DNA from: an uncultured Kordiimonas sp.
GTDB taxonomy: Bacteria; Pseudomonadota; Alphaproteobacteria; Sphingomonadales; Kordiimonadaceae
Assembly (NCBI GenBank): GCA_947503575.1
Contig: CANNDZ010000001.1
Coordinates: 1,984,001-2,048,000 of the forward strand
Reading direction: 5' to 3'
Length of the DNA stretch: 64,000 bases
Shown: positions 12,446 to 21,215 of the stretch, piece by piece
Layout: each line of letters opens with the position of its first letter
How positions within the stretch are numbered: position 1 is the first letter of the stretch
The notes under the pieces: model-generated
What the model was told of the DNA's origin: nothing
The model's input: only the letters and a program-made list of their open reading frames with translations
Databases searched by the model: none
Made by a program: the position numbers and the translations under genes

Positions 12446-13294
12446 ATGTCGACAACCGATAAAACAGTAATTGATGCCCGGCCAAAACGGCAGGCCACAG
12501 CAAAAAATATTGCCGCCATGAAAGGCGAAACGCCGATTGTATGCCTGACTGCTTATATTACGCCGATGGCGGCGCGGCTGGACCAACACTGTGACCTGCT
12601 GCTGGTTGGGGACAGTGTTGGTATGGTGCTGTATGGCATGGAGTCGACACTGGGCGTTGACCTGGAAACCATGATACGCCACGGCCGCGCAGTGTGCCGC
12701 GGCGCAAAGCAGGCCTTGGTGGTTATTGATATGCCGTTCGGCACCTATGAAGAATCGAAGGAACAAGCATTCCGCAATGCTGCACGAGTTTTGTCGGAAA
12801 CCGGGGCAGGCGCCGTGAAGCTCGAAGGTGGTCTTGAAATGGCAGAAACCGTTGCGTTCCTGTCAAACAGGGGTATTCCGGTGCTGGGCCATGTCGGGCT
12901 CATGCCACAAAGTGTTCATGCTCATGGTGGCTATGCGGCGCGCGGGCGGTCGCAGGACGAATGGCAACCCATTATTGACGATGCCAAAGCGATTGCAGAG
13001 GCCGGGGCATTTGCTGTGGTGCTGGAAGGTGTTGCTGAACCTCTGGCGCGCCAGGTAACCGACGCTGTGGCGTGCCCGGTAATTGGAATTGGTGCTTCTA
13101 ACGCCTGTGACGGTCAAATCCTTGTGACCGAGGACATGCTTGGTCTTTTTGCGATTAATCCTAAGTTTGTGAAGCGGTTCGCCGAAATTGGGCGCGATAT
13201 TGAAGGCGCGATTGAAGACTATTCGCGTGAGGTACGAAGCCGTGCGTTCCCCTCTGAGGAGCATACCTACAAAATGCGTAAAGTCAGTGGTTAA
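12446..13294 (+). CDS. panB: 3-methyl-2-oxobutanoate hydroxymethyltransferase
   Basis: [63 protein letters not shown]. Confidence 0.97.
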   Translation: MSTTDKTVIDARPKRQATAKNIAAMKGETPIVCLTAYITPMAARLDQHCDLLLVGDSVGMVLYGMESTLGVDLETMIRHGRAVCRGAKQALVVIDMPFGTYEESKEQAFRNAARVLSETGAGAVKLEGGLEMAETVAFLSNRGIPVLGHVGLMPQSVHAHGGYAARGRSQDEWQPIIDDAKAIAEAGAFAVVLEGVAEPLARQVTDAVACPVIGIGASNACDGQILVTEDMLGLFAINPKFVKRFAEIGRDIEGAIEDYSREVRSRAFPSEEHTYKMRKVSG

Positions 13295-13517
13295 ACGAAA
13301 GAATACTGCCCAACTGTTACCATAATTCAGCGTCAAAGCTGTCGTTTGGTCCGGTGGCAGACTAGGTCACCGAAAAAGCCGCGTAGGGAATTGCTTATCA
13401 AGCAAGCTTTGGCTATGGTGTGCGCGAATTTGCGAAATTAAAGAATTTTCGCTGCTAAACTAGGTTTTCAGCCGCCTTACGGGCATTGCCCAGGCGGTTT
13501 TTTCTAAGGAGTAGAGT
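13295..13517 (+). promoter_or_regulatory. structured intergenic/leader region with several hairpins
   Basis: Hairpins at 13352-13372, 13391-13405 and 13432-13452 preceding the terminator at 13472. Confidence 0.4.
13472..13503 (+). terminator. Rho-independent terminator-like hairpin 14 nt upstream of the next start codon
   Basis: CCGCCT-tac-GGGC-att-GCCC-AGGCGG followed by TTTTTT. Confidence 0.75.
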
Positions 13518-14312
13518 GTGTCAGACATCAATTCCGATCTGATCACGCAGGAAGTTGACGATGAGGTACGCCGCGAGCGTATGCGCCAACTTTGGGGTGC
13601 TTACGGTAAATACCTTATCGGGCTTGCTGTTGGTGTTGTTCTTCTGGTTGGTGGCCGCGAAGGCTACACCGCTTTTGTTGAAAGCCGTGAAGAAGCCAGT
13701 TCCGCTGCGTTTGAAGCGGCAAGCAAATCTGCGGCTTTGGATACTGCCAACGCTGTGCAGGTATGGCAGGATACGCTTGCTGGTCTTGAGGGCGGATACA
13801 AAGCGCTTGCGCGGTTGCGCCTAGCTGCTGCCGCTGCTGCCAACGGAAACACGGCTGAAGCTGTAGCCGCCTACGATGAGATCGCGGCAGACAGTGCGTC
13901 TGACGAAAGCCTGAGAAGCCTGGCGCAACTGTTTGCAGGCATGTTGATCGCACGTGACGGCCAAGATCTGGATGATGCTCGTGCCCGCTTGTCAGTTGTC
14001 GCTATCTCTGGCGAACCCTGGTATTATTCAGCCCTCGAACAGCTGGCATTGGTCGACCTCATGAAGGGCGATAAAAACGTTGCTTTGCAAGGGTTTAACC
14101 AGCTGGTCAGCGACGCTCAAACACCGGCGGGCATTCGGGGGCGGGCGACGCAGTTGAAAGCATCCCTTGAAGCGAAGCTGGGAATTGACCCGCTGGCTGG
14201 TACGTTTGCCGACACTCCGGTTCAAACTCCGGCCGACACTCCTGATGACGCTCCGGCAGACCCTCTGGCCACCCCTCCGGCCGAGACAGACGCACCGACC
14301 GGAGAGCAGTGA
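13518..14312 (+). CDS. YfgM-like tetratricopeptide/ancillary SecYEG protein
   Basis: N-terminal cytoplasmic segment, one TM (YLIGLAVGVVLLVGG), TPR-like periplasmic part; directly upstream of bamB-der. Confidence 0.8.
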   Translation: MSDINSDLITQEVDDEVRRERMRQLWGAYGKYLIGLAVGVVLLVGGREGYTAFVESREEASSAAFEAASKSAALDTANAVQVWQDTLAGLEGGYKALARLRLAAAAAANGNTAEAVAAYDEIAADSASDESLRSLAQLFAGMLIARDGQDLDDARARLSVVAISGEPWYYSALEQLALVDLMKGDKNVALQGFNQLVSDAQTPAGIRGRATQLKASLEAKLGIDPLAGTFADTPVQTPADTPDDAPADPLATPPAETDAPTGEQ

Positions 14313-15667
14313 TGGATATGCAGGCTGGAACGTTTGCTTTTGGCCGTTTGGCACTGACGGCGGCATTAACTGTTATGCTCGGCGCATGCAGTTGGTTTGA
14401 TGGGAGCAACAAACCGAAACGAGGCTATGACGATGAAGGCCGGGAGCGGATTTCCATCCTGACGTCTACTCAAACACTGGACGCAGACGGCGGCATTGCG
14501 GATTTGGCGATTGTATTGCCCCGGCCTTATACCAACAAAAATTGGGCGTTACCTGGCGGTAATGCGGCCCACAGCGTTCAGCATCTGGCAATTGACGAAA
14601 CACTTTCGCCCGTGTGGCAAACCAAAATTGGTCGTGGTAACGGCAAGTATGAACGCGTCATCTCTGGCCCGGTGGCGGCTGACGGGAAAGTTTTTGTCGT
14701 GGACATCAACGGCGATGTTTATGCCGTTTCCCTTCGATCTGGCTCGATTATCTGGTCCCAGGAATTTCGCAACGAAGATGAACGCAGCGATGTTGGGTTT
14801 GGCGGCGGCGTTGCTTATGCAGACGGTATTGTTTATGCCACATCGGGATATGGTTTTCTGGCGGCTTTTGACGCAGATACCGGCAACGAACTGTGGCGGT
14901 TCAATGCAACCGTGCCCTTCCGTGGTGCCCCAACGGTGGATGCCGGACGCATTTTTGCCGTGACGCACGATAACCAAATGCTTGCCCTCAACGCTGCAGA
15001 CGGCAGTTTGATTTGGGATCAGGTCGGTATCGCAGAAAACGCCGGTATGCTGGGCGCAGCAACCCCTGCATTTGATAACGGAACAGTTGTTATCGCTTTA
15101 TCTTCCGGTGAACTGTTGGCGCTTCTGGCCAGTAATGGCCGAATTTTGTGGCAGGATACGTTGTCCAGCTCCCGGCGGTTAACACCTTTGGCAACCTTGG
15201 CTGATATTGACGGTGACCCGGTGATTGATCGGGGCAAAGTCTATGCGCTTAGTCATGCGGGCAGTATGGTTGCCATTGATATGCGCAGCGGCGAGCGGTC
15301 GTGGGAAGCAGACATTGCTGGCGTTAACACACCCTGGGTAGCTGGCAATTTTGCCTTTCTTACCACAATTGACGGCCAGGTTGTTTGTGTCACTTTGGGT
15401 GACGGCCGTGTGCGGTGGGTAACCCAGCTTCAGCGGTTTCTTGACCAGGAGAAGCGCCGTAACTTGATTAAATGGAACGGGCCTGTCCTTGCCGGAGATC
15501 GATTGCTCGTGACCAGTACGCACGGATATACGCTTTCGCTATCTCCATACACCGGAGATGTGCTGAGCGGCATTGAAATGCCTTCTGGCAGCAGTACGCC
15601 GCCAATCGTCGTTGACGGCACGTTTATTGTTCTTACCGATGCGGGAGAACTAATTGCTTACCGGTAA
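14312..15667 (+). CDS. bamB: BamB-like PQQ beta-propeller outer membrane assembly lipoprotein
   Basis: Lipobox-like LGACSWF; repeated GSIIWSQ/GNELWRF/GSLIWDQ/GRILWQD propeller repeats. Confidence 0.85.
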   Translation: MDMQAGTFAFGRLALTAALTVMLGACSWFDGSNKPKRGYDDEGRERISILTSTQTLDADGGIADLAIVLPRPYTNKNWALPGGNAAHSVQHLAIDETLSPVWQTKIGRGNGKYERVISGPVAADGKVFVVDINGDVYAVSLRSGSIIWSQEFRNEDERSDVGFGGGVAYADGIVYATSGYGFLAAFDADTGNELWRFNATVPFRGAPTVDAGRIFAVTHDNQMLALNAADGSLIWDQVGIAENAGMLGAATPAFDNGTVVIALSSGELLALLASNGRILWQDTLSSSRRLTPLATLADIDGDPVIDRGKVYALSHAGSMVAIDMRSGERSWEADIAGVNTPWVAGNFAFLTTIDGQVVCVTLGDGRVRWVTQLQRFLDQEKRRNLIKWNGPVLAGDRLLVTSTHGYTLSLSPYTGDVLSGIEMPSGSSTPPIVVDGTFIVLTDAGELIAYR

Positions 15668-15686
15668 GCGATTGGCAGGAAAACCA

Positions 15687-17141
15687 ATGACGTTCACGCT
15701 AGCCATTGTTGGTCGGCCCAATGTGGGAAAATCGACCCTCTTCAATCGCCTTGTCGGCAAGAAAATTGCGATCGTTGACGATACGCCTGGCGTGACGCGC
15801 GACCGTCGTCTGGGCGAAGGGCGCATTGCAGACCTTGAATTCATTTTAATGGATACCGCAGGGTTAGAGCAGGGCGAAGCGGGCTCATTACCTGATCGTA
15901 TGCGCCAACAAACAGAAATGGCTTTGGCGGACGCGGATATTGCCTTGATGCTATATGATGCGCGCGCGGGTGTAACGCCAACGGATGAGCATTTTGCGGA
16001 TTGGCTTCGTAAAATGGGGAAGCCGGTCATCATCGGGGCCAACAAGTGCGAAGGTAACGCCGTTATTGATGGCATATACGAAGCCTACAGCTTGGGCTTG
16101 GGCGAACCCATTGGCTTGTCAGCCGAGCATGGTGAAGGACTTGGTGAATTATACCAGGCAATCATTGAAGGCCTGAAAGAAGTGGGTATCGACCCATACG
16201 CTGCGGAAGAAGACGAAGAAGACAAAGATACTGACCGCGATGCAGACACAGGACCTGTGGAAGGCGATCTGGACTATGAATTTGTCGACCACGAAGACAC
16301 CGCCGGTGATGATAAACCGCTGCGTCTTGCCATTGTCGGACGTCCTAATGCAGGAAAATCGACGCTGATTAACTATCTGGTAGGCGAGGATCGTCTGATC
16401 ACCGGGCCAGAGGCTGGTCTGACGCGCGACTCAATTGCGGTTGACTGGGAATGGGATGGCATGCCCGTAAAACTTTTCGATACTGCAGGGCTGCGTAAAC
16501 GCGCCCGCGTGACAGAAAAGCTGGAACGACTGTCGGTTGCAGACACTATGAGGGCAGTACAGTTTGCCGAAGTCGTTGTGCTTTTGCTGGACTCAGAAGT
16601 TGGTATTGAAAAACAGGACCTCAAGATTGCTGAAAAGGTGGTTCAGGAAGGTCGGGCCATGGTGATCGCTCTCAATAAATGGGATGCAGTTGATGACCGC
16701 CTGCAGGTTCACCGCCAGCTAAAGGATGCGCTAACCAAAAGCCTGCCGCAGCTTAAAGGCGTTAAAATTGTCAATTTCTCTGCCTTAACAGGCAAAGGAA
16801 CGCAAAAGCTGATGCCAACTGTTGCCGAAGCATATGAACTTTGGAATGCGCGGATCGCCACTTCTGGATTTAATCAGTGGTTGGCGGATACGCTGGAAAA
16901 ACACCCAGCACCCTCAGTTGCCGGTCGCCGGATCAAAATACGGTACGGCGCGCAAATCAAAACACGCCCGCCAACTTTTGCCTTGTTTTGCAATCGCCCC
17001 GACGATTTGCCTGACAGCTATAAACGGTACCTTGAAAATGAGCTGCGGCGTGATTTTGACCTGCCAGGGGTACCCCTTCGCCTCTATATGCGCAAAGGCG
17101 CAAACCCTTATGAAGGTCGTCGCAAGAAAACAAAAAAATAG
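15687..17141 (+). CDS. der: GTPase Der (EngA)
   Basis: Two G domains (GRPNVGKSTLFN and GRPNAGKSTLIN) plus KH-like C-terminus. Confidence 0.97.
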   Translation: MTFTLAIVGRPNVGKSTLFNRLVGKKIAIVDDTPGVTRDRRLGEGRIADLEFILMDTAGLEQGEAGSLPDRMRQQTEMALADADIALMLYDARAGVTPTDEHFADWLRKMGKPVIIGANKCEGNAVIDGIYEAYSLGLGEPIGLSAEHGEGLGELYQAIIEGLKEVGIDPYAAEEDEEDKDTDRDADTGPVEGDLDYEFVDHEDTAGDDKPLRLAIVGRPNAGKSTLINYLVGEDRLITGPEAGLTRDSIAVDWEWDGMPVKLFDTAGLRKRARVTEKLERLSVADTMRAVQFAEVVVLLLDSEVGIEKQDLKIAEKVVQEGRAMVIALNKWDAVDDRLQVHRQLKDALTKSLPQLKGVKIVNFSALTGKGTQKLMPTVAEAYELWNARIATSGFNQWLADTLEKHPAPSVAGRRIKIRYGAQIKTRPPTFALFCNRPDDLPDSYKRYLENELRRDFDLPGVPLRLYMRKGANPYEGRRKKTKK

Positions 17142-17151
17142 GGTTTTTTTG

Positions 17152-17180
17152 GCGAAAGCAGCAACAAGGCGCCATTTTTT
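17152..17180 (+). terminator. weak terminator after der
   Basis: TGGCG...CGCCA followed by TTTTTTA. Confidence 0.45.
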
Positions 17181-17217
17181 ATCCCAAATCTGCGACAATA
17201 TTTTACATCCTGATCCG

Positions 17218-17245
17218 TTGACCTGTATGTCCCGTCACCTATAGT
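17218..17245 (+). promoter_or_regulatory. sigma70-like promoter TTGACC-N16-TATAGT
   Basis: -35 at 17218-17223, -10 at 17240-17245; predicted +1 near the ATG at 17252. Confidence 0.55.
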
Positions 17246-17251
17246 GATGAC

Positions 17252-18244
17252 ATGAAAATACTTACAAATATTCTGGCATGTGCGGCGCTGTTAATGGCCG
17301 GCTTTGCATCTGTTTCAGCGCAACAGAGTGCTGACATTGTATTTGCCACCGACTGGAAAGCCCAAGCGGAGCATGGTGGCTTTTATCAGGCGGTAGCGAG
17401 AGGGTTTTACAAAAAACGAGGGTTAAATGTACGCATCAGGCCAGGTGGGCCCGGTAGCGACAACCCTCGTTTGATAGCCGCGGGTGCCCTAGATATTGCC
17501 ATGGCCTCCAACAGCTTTCAGCCAATTAATCTGATTGCAGCCGGGGCCGATGTAAAAGTTGTGATGGCCTCTTTTCAAAAAGACCCGCAGGTCCTGATGG
17601 TTCATCCACAAGTAGCCGCCCAGTCTATCGCAGACCTTAAAGGAATGCCGGTTTTCATATCTGATGCGGCAAGGGCTGCTTTTTGGCCATGGCTTCAGTC
17701 GCAGTTCGGTTTTGATGCACGCCAGGTTAGGAAATATAATTATTCACTCGCGCCTTGGCTGGTAAACAAGGAAACGGTGCAGGAAGGCTACCTGTCATCT
17801 GAGCCATACACCGCCGCGCAGCAGGGTGTGGAGCCAAAAGTATTCCTTTTTGCTGATGCCGGGTACACAGGATATGCAGGTATGGTGATGGTGCGCGGTA
17901 CATTCATCCGCGAAAACCCCCGTACAGTTCGTGAGTTTGTGGCTGCCAGTATCGAAGGCTGGCAGGACTATCTGTGGGGTGACCCGTCGCCGGGTAATGA
18001 ATTGATCCTGAAAGATAATAGCGAAATGACCGAAGATCTTTTGGCGTTTGCAATCGGTTCCATGAAGGCCAACAACATGGTGGGTGATAGAGAACAGGTT
18101 GGCGTTATGGATGCGGAACGGTGGCGCAGTTTTTACCGGGAAATGAGCGCCCTTGGTGCTGCACCGAAAGGGGTGGAGGTTGATAAAGCCTTCACACTGG
18201 AGTTCCTGCCGGGTGGCCCGTCAGGAAGCCCTGTGTCCAGGTGA
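17252..18244 (+). CDS. ABC transporter substrate-binding protein, NMT1/THI5-like
   Basis: Signal peptide; FATDWKAQAEHGGFYQAVARGFYKKRGLNVRIRPGGPG typical of NMT1-like SBPs. Confidence 0.88.
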   Translation: MKILTNILACAALLMAGFASVSAQQSADIVFATDWKAQAEHGGFYQAVARGFYKKRGLNVRIRPGGPGSDNPRLIAAGALDIAMASNSFQPINLIAAGADVKVVMASFQKDPQVLMVHPQVAAQSIADLKGMPVFISDAARAAFWPWLQSQFGFDARQVRKYNYSLAPWLVNKETVQEGYLSSEPYTAAQQGVEPKVFLFADAGYTGYAGMVMVRGTFIRENPRTVREFVAASIEGWQDYLWGDPSPGNELILKDNSEMTEDLLAFAIGSMKANNMVGDREQVGVMDAERWRSFYREMSALGAAPKGVEVDKAFTLEFLPGGPSGSPVSR

Positions 18245-18960
18245 TGCTGACGCTGCGGGACGTTTCTTTTGCCTATCAAGGTGGTCCAAAAATTTTGGAC
18301 GGCTTTTCCATGGATTTGCAGGAAAATCAGATTGTTTCCTTGTTGGGGCCAAGTGGCTGCGGCAAATCAACCGTATTACGCATAGTTGCAGACTTGTTGG
18401 TGCCCGATGCCGGAACAGTTGATTGGCGTGAGGAACAGAATTTGGCTTTTGTTTTTCAGGACCATGCGTTGATGCCCTGGTCATCGGTTGACGACAATGT
18501 TGCGTTACCGGGCCGACTGAAAGGTATGATTGACCAAGCTGCTGTTGCTTCGGCCATTGAAGCGGTTGGATTAGATGGGCTGGCGGCCAGATTTCCTGCA
18601 GCCCTGTCTGGTGGGCAGCGCATGCGGGCATCGGTTGCGCGTGCATTGGCTGCCAAGCCTAGTCTTCTACTGATGGACGAACCCTTTGCTGCTTTGGATG
18701 AAATCCTTAGATTTCAGATGAATGAACTATTGCTTGATTTGCGCGCAGAGCGCGGGTTTGGAGTTTTGTTTGTAACGCACAGTCTTTATGAAGCCGCCTA
18801 TTTGTCAGATCTGGTGTTAGTGATGGGTGAAGGGCGCGTAGAAGGCAGTATTGCCCCAAAATTGGACCGTGCACTGACGGCGGAACAACAAAGGACGTCG
18901 CCGGAGTTTTTAAGTGCGGTTCAGGAAATTGGTGCCGTGATGGCCAGAGAAACGCTGTGA
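18244..18960 (+). CDS. ABC transporter ATP-binding protein
   Basis: Walker A GPSGCGKSTV, signature LSGGQRMRASVARAL, Walker B LLLMDEPFAALD. Confidence 0.93.
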   Translation: MLTLRDVSFAYQGGPKILDGFSMDLQENQIVSLLGPSGCGKSTVLRIVADLLVPDAGTVDWREEQNLAFVFQDHALMPWSSVDDNVALPGRLKGMIDQAAVASAIEAVGLDGLAARFPAALSGGQRMRASVARALAAKPSLLLMDEPFAALDEILRFQMNELLLDLRAERGFGVLFVTHSLYEAAYLSDLVLVMGEGRVEGSIAPKLDRALTAEQQRTSPEFLSAVQEIGAVMARETL

Positions 18961-18977
18961 CCAGAGAAACGCTGTGA
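18944..18977 (+). repeat. exact 17-bp tandem duplication (ccagagaaacgctgtga x2)
   Basis: Read directly: ...GGccagagaaacgctgtgaccagagaaacgctgtgaCTG... Confidence 0.98.
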
Positions 18978-19759
18978 CTGAAGATAAGCATAACCTGAGG
19001 AATACCATGAAGCGTGTTCTTTTGCCTGCTTTGGCGCTCTTTGCTGTGCTGTCGTTTTGGCAATATTATGTTGTTGCTTATGACGTACCCAAGTTTGTAC
19101 TCCCAACCCCCACTGCCATATGGCAGGCATTGGTCAACGATATGCCGCTTTGGGGTGAGGCGGCACTATCTACATTGGAAGTGACGCTGTTGGCGTTGAT
19201 CGCCGCGACCATAAGTGGTGTTTTGTTTGCGCTTGGCTTCAGCCTTAGCCGCACGTTTGAAGCCACGCTCTACCCATTTGCTGTGGTGCTACAAGTAACG
19301 CCGGTTATTGCGGTTGCGCCGCTGGTGCTGATTTGGGTGGGTATCGACAATGTGGAACGGGCGCAGGTTATTATCGCGTGGCTTGTGGCGTTTTTCCCTA
19401 TCCTTGCCAATATGTCAGCTGGGTTGAAGTCAGTTGACGCAAACCTGTCCGAGCTTTTTACCCTTTACGGCGCAACACCGTTGCAGCGCTTCAGGCTATT
19501 GTTGTGGCCAACTGCGTTGCCGTATTTGCTCGCCAGCCTCAAAATTAGTGGTGGCTTGGCGCTAATCGGCGGTGTGGTTGCGGAGTTTGTCGCAGGGTCG
19601 GGGACTGCGACAGGTCTTGCCTGGCGAATTATTGAGGCGGGTAATCGTTTACAGATAGAAAAGATGTTTGCGGGCCTTATGATGCTGTCTGCGATGGGCT
19701 TGGTCATTTTTTACGGATTTTCCGCAATAGAACGTCTTGTCGTCAGGCACAGAACCTAA
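18974..19759 (+). CDS. ABC transporter permease (SsuC/TauC type)
   Basis: Multi-TM permease with LFTLYGATPLQRFRLLLWPTALPYLLASLKISGGLALIG EAA-like loop. Confidence 0.88.
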   Translation: MTEDKHNLRNTMKRVLLPALALFAVLSFWQYYVVAYDVPKFVLPTPTAIWQALVNDMPLWGEAALSTLEVTLLALIAATISGVLFALGFSLSRTFEATLYPFAVVLQVTPVIAVAPLVLIWVGIDNVERAQVIIAWLVAFFPILANMSAGLKSVDANLSELFTLYGATPLQRFRLLLWPTALPYLLASLKISGGLALIGGVVAEFVAGSGTATGLAWRIIEAGNRLQIEKMFAGLMMLSAMGLVIFYGFSAIERLVVRHRT

Positions 19760-19822
19760 CTGCAACTCGCCTGCGACCGTTTGTAGCTTGCGTGGCACCG
19801 AAGAGCCCGCTACCAAAGCACC

Positions 19823-20854
19823 ATGTTGATTCAGACGCATGATAATGACCGCAAAGCGGTTGGCTATTGGCTGTTGTTCATGACGGCTGTAGTGCTGTTA
19901 ATGTTGATGGTGGGTGGTGCCACGCGCCTGACAGAGTCTGGCTTATCGATGGTGGACTGGCGGCCTGTGACCGGCACATTGCCGCCCATGACCGACCAAG
20001 CGTGGCAAGACGAGTTCGCCAAATATCAAACGAGCCCTGAGTATCGGTTGCGCAATAGCGATATGACCGTGGAAGACTTCAAGGGCATTTTCTATTGGGA
20101 ATGGGGCCATCGTCTGTTGGGGCGGTTAATCGGTGTGTTCTTTTTTGTACCCCTTGTGTGGTTTTGGCTGAAGAACAGAATTCCTGAGGGATACAAACCC
20201 AGACTTTTGATGCTTTTTGTTCTTGGGGGAAGCCAGGGCTTATTGGGTTGGTATATGGTGATGTCTGGTTTGGTGGACGAACCAGCGGTTAGCCATTATC
20301 GGCTTACAGCTCACCTTAGTTTGGCACTATTTATAATGGCAGCGCTTTTCTGGACTGCTCTTTCCTTGCTGCGCCCGGAGCCGGTTGCTGCAGACCGACC
20401 CGTAAAAATGCTGACCCATAGTTTGATGTTTGTTTTGGTTCTTCAGATTGTGATGGGGGCGTTGGTCGCAGGGCTGAAAGCCGGATTGATTTTCAACACT
20501 TGGCCAATGATGGGTGAGGGTTTTGTGCCGCCCGGGTTGTTTGATTTGGCGCCGATGTGGCAGAATTTCATTGATAACGCTGTGACAGTTCAATTTGATC
20601 ACCGGATTGGTGCTTATGTTTTGTTTGCGCTCGCCATATTGCTCGCTGTATTTGCGTGGCGGGCAGGGGGGCTATTGCGTATTGCGGGGAGTTTATTACT
20701 CCTTGCGGTAACCTTGCAAATGCTATTGGGGATTACAACATTGGTTCTTGAGGTTCCCGTAGTATGGGGAACCTTACACCAAGGCGGCGGCGCGATTGTG
20801 CTGCTGGTGACGGTGTATTTGATGCATCTGCAGCGCAAGGAGAACGCAGCATGA
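19823..20854 (+). CDS. ctaA: heme A synthase
   Basis: GGATRLTESGLSMVDWRPVTG, FYWEWGHRLLGR, FDHRIGAYVL, HQGGGAIVL. Confidence 0.95.
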   Translation: MLIQTHDNDRKAVGYWLLFMTAVVLLMLMVGGATRLTESGLSMVDWRPVTGTLPPMTDQAWQDEFAKYQTSPEYRLRNSDMTVEDFKGIFYWEWGHRLLGRLIGVFFFVPLVWFWLKNRIPEGYKPRLLMLFVLGGSQGLLGWYMVMSGLVDEPAVSHYRLTAHLSLALFIMAALFWTALSLLRPEPVAADRPVKMLTHSLMFVLVLQIVMGALVAGLKAGLIFNTWPMMGEGFVPPGLFDLAPMWQNFIDNAVTVQFDHRIGAYVLFALAILLAVFAWRAGGLLRIAGSLLLLAVTLQMLLGITTLVLEVPVVWGTLHQGGGAIVLLVTVYLMHLQRKENAA

Positions 20855-21189
20855 CGAACGAGCAGAGCAATAGCGAGTATGTTACCATCTTTTTAACAGC
20901 GGAAAGCGAGGACGTTGCTGTTCATATGGCGACGGCATTGGTTAAAAAACGCCTTATCGCTTGTGCCAATGTATGCCCTGGCAACCGCTCTATCTATGAA
21001 TATGAAGGCATTATTCAGCTGGAACGCGAAGTGATTTTGTTTTTGAAGACCGCGCGTAGGCATGTGCAAAATGTCATCGACCTGGTCAAGGAAATGCATA
21101 GCTATGATGTGCCGTGTATTACCGTATTGCCGATTACCGACGGGAACCCGGACTATCTGGCATGGGTGGACCAGCAGGTGGACGCTTAG
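20851..21189 (+). CDS. cutA: CutA divalent-cation tolerance protein
   Basis: ANVCPGNRSIYEYEG and CITVLPITDGNPDYLAWVDQQ; ATG at 20851 overlaps ctaA stop. Confidence 0.93.
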   Translation: MTNEQSNSEYVTIFLTAESEDVAVHMATALVKKRLIACANVCPGNRSIYEYEGIIQLEREVILFLKTARRHVQNVIDLVKEMHSYDVPCITVLPITDGNPDYLAWVDQQVDA

Positions 21190-21215
21190 GGCCTGAAAAG
21201 CGGTGAGCTAGGCTG

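Noticed and set aside
13295-13517. SRP 4.5S RNA, RNase P RNA or tmRNA as explanation of the hairpins
   Set aside because: Diagnostic conserved segments (e.g. GGTCCGGAAGGAAGCAGCC for SRP; GAGGAAAGTCCGGGC for RNase P) are absent
17142-17251. TPP riboswitch upstream of the NMT1/THI5-like SBP
   Set aside because: Conserved THI-box sequence CTGAGA...ACC...GAACCTGATC not seen, and there is little room for a leader
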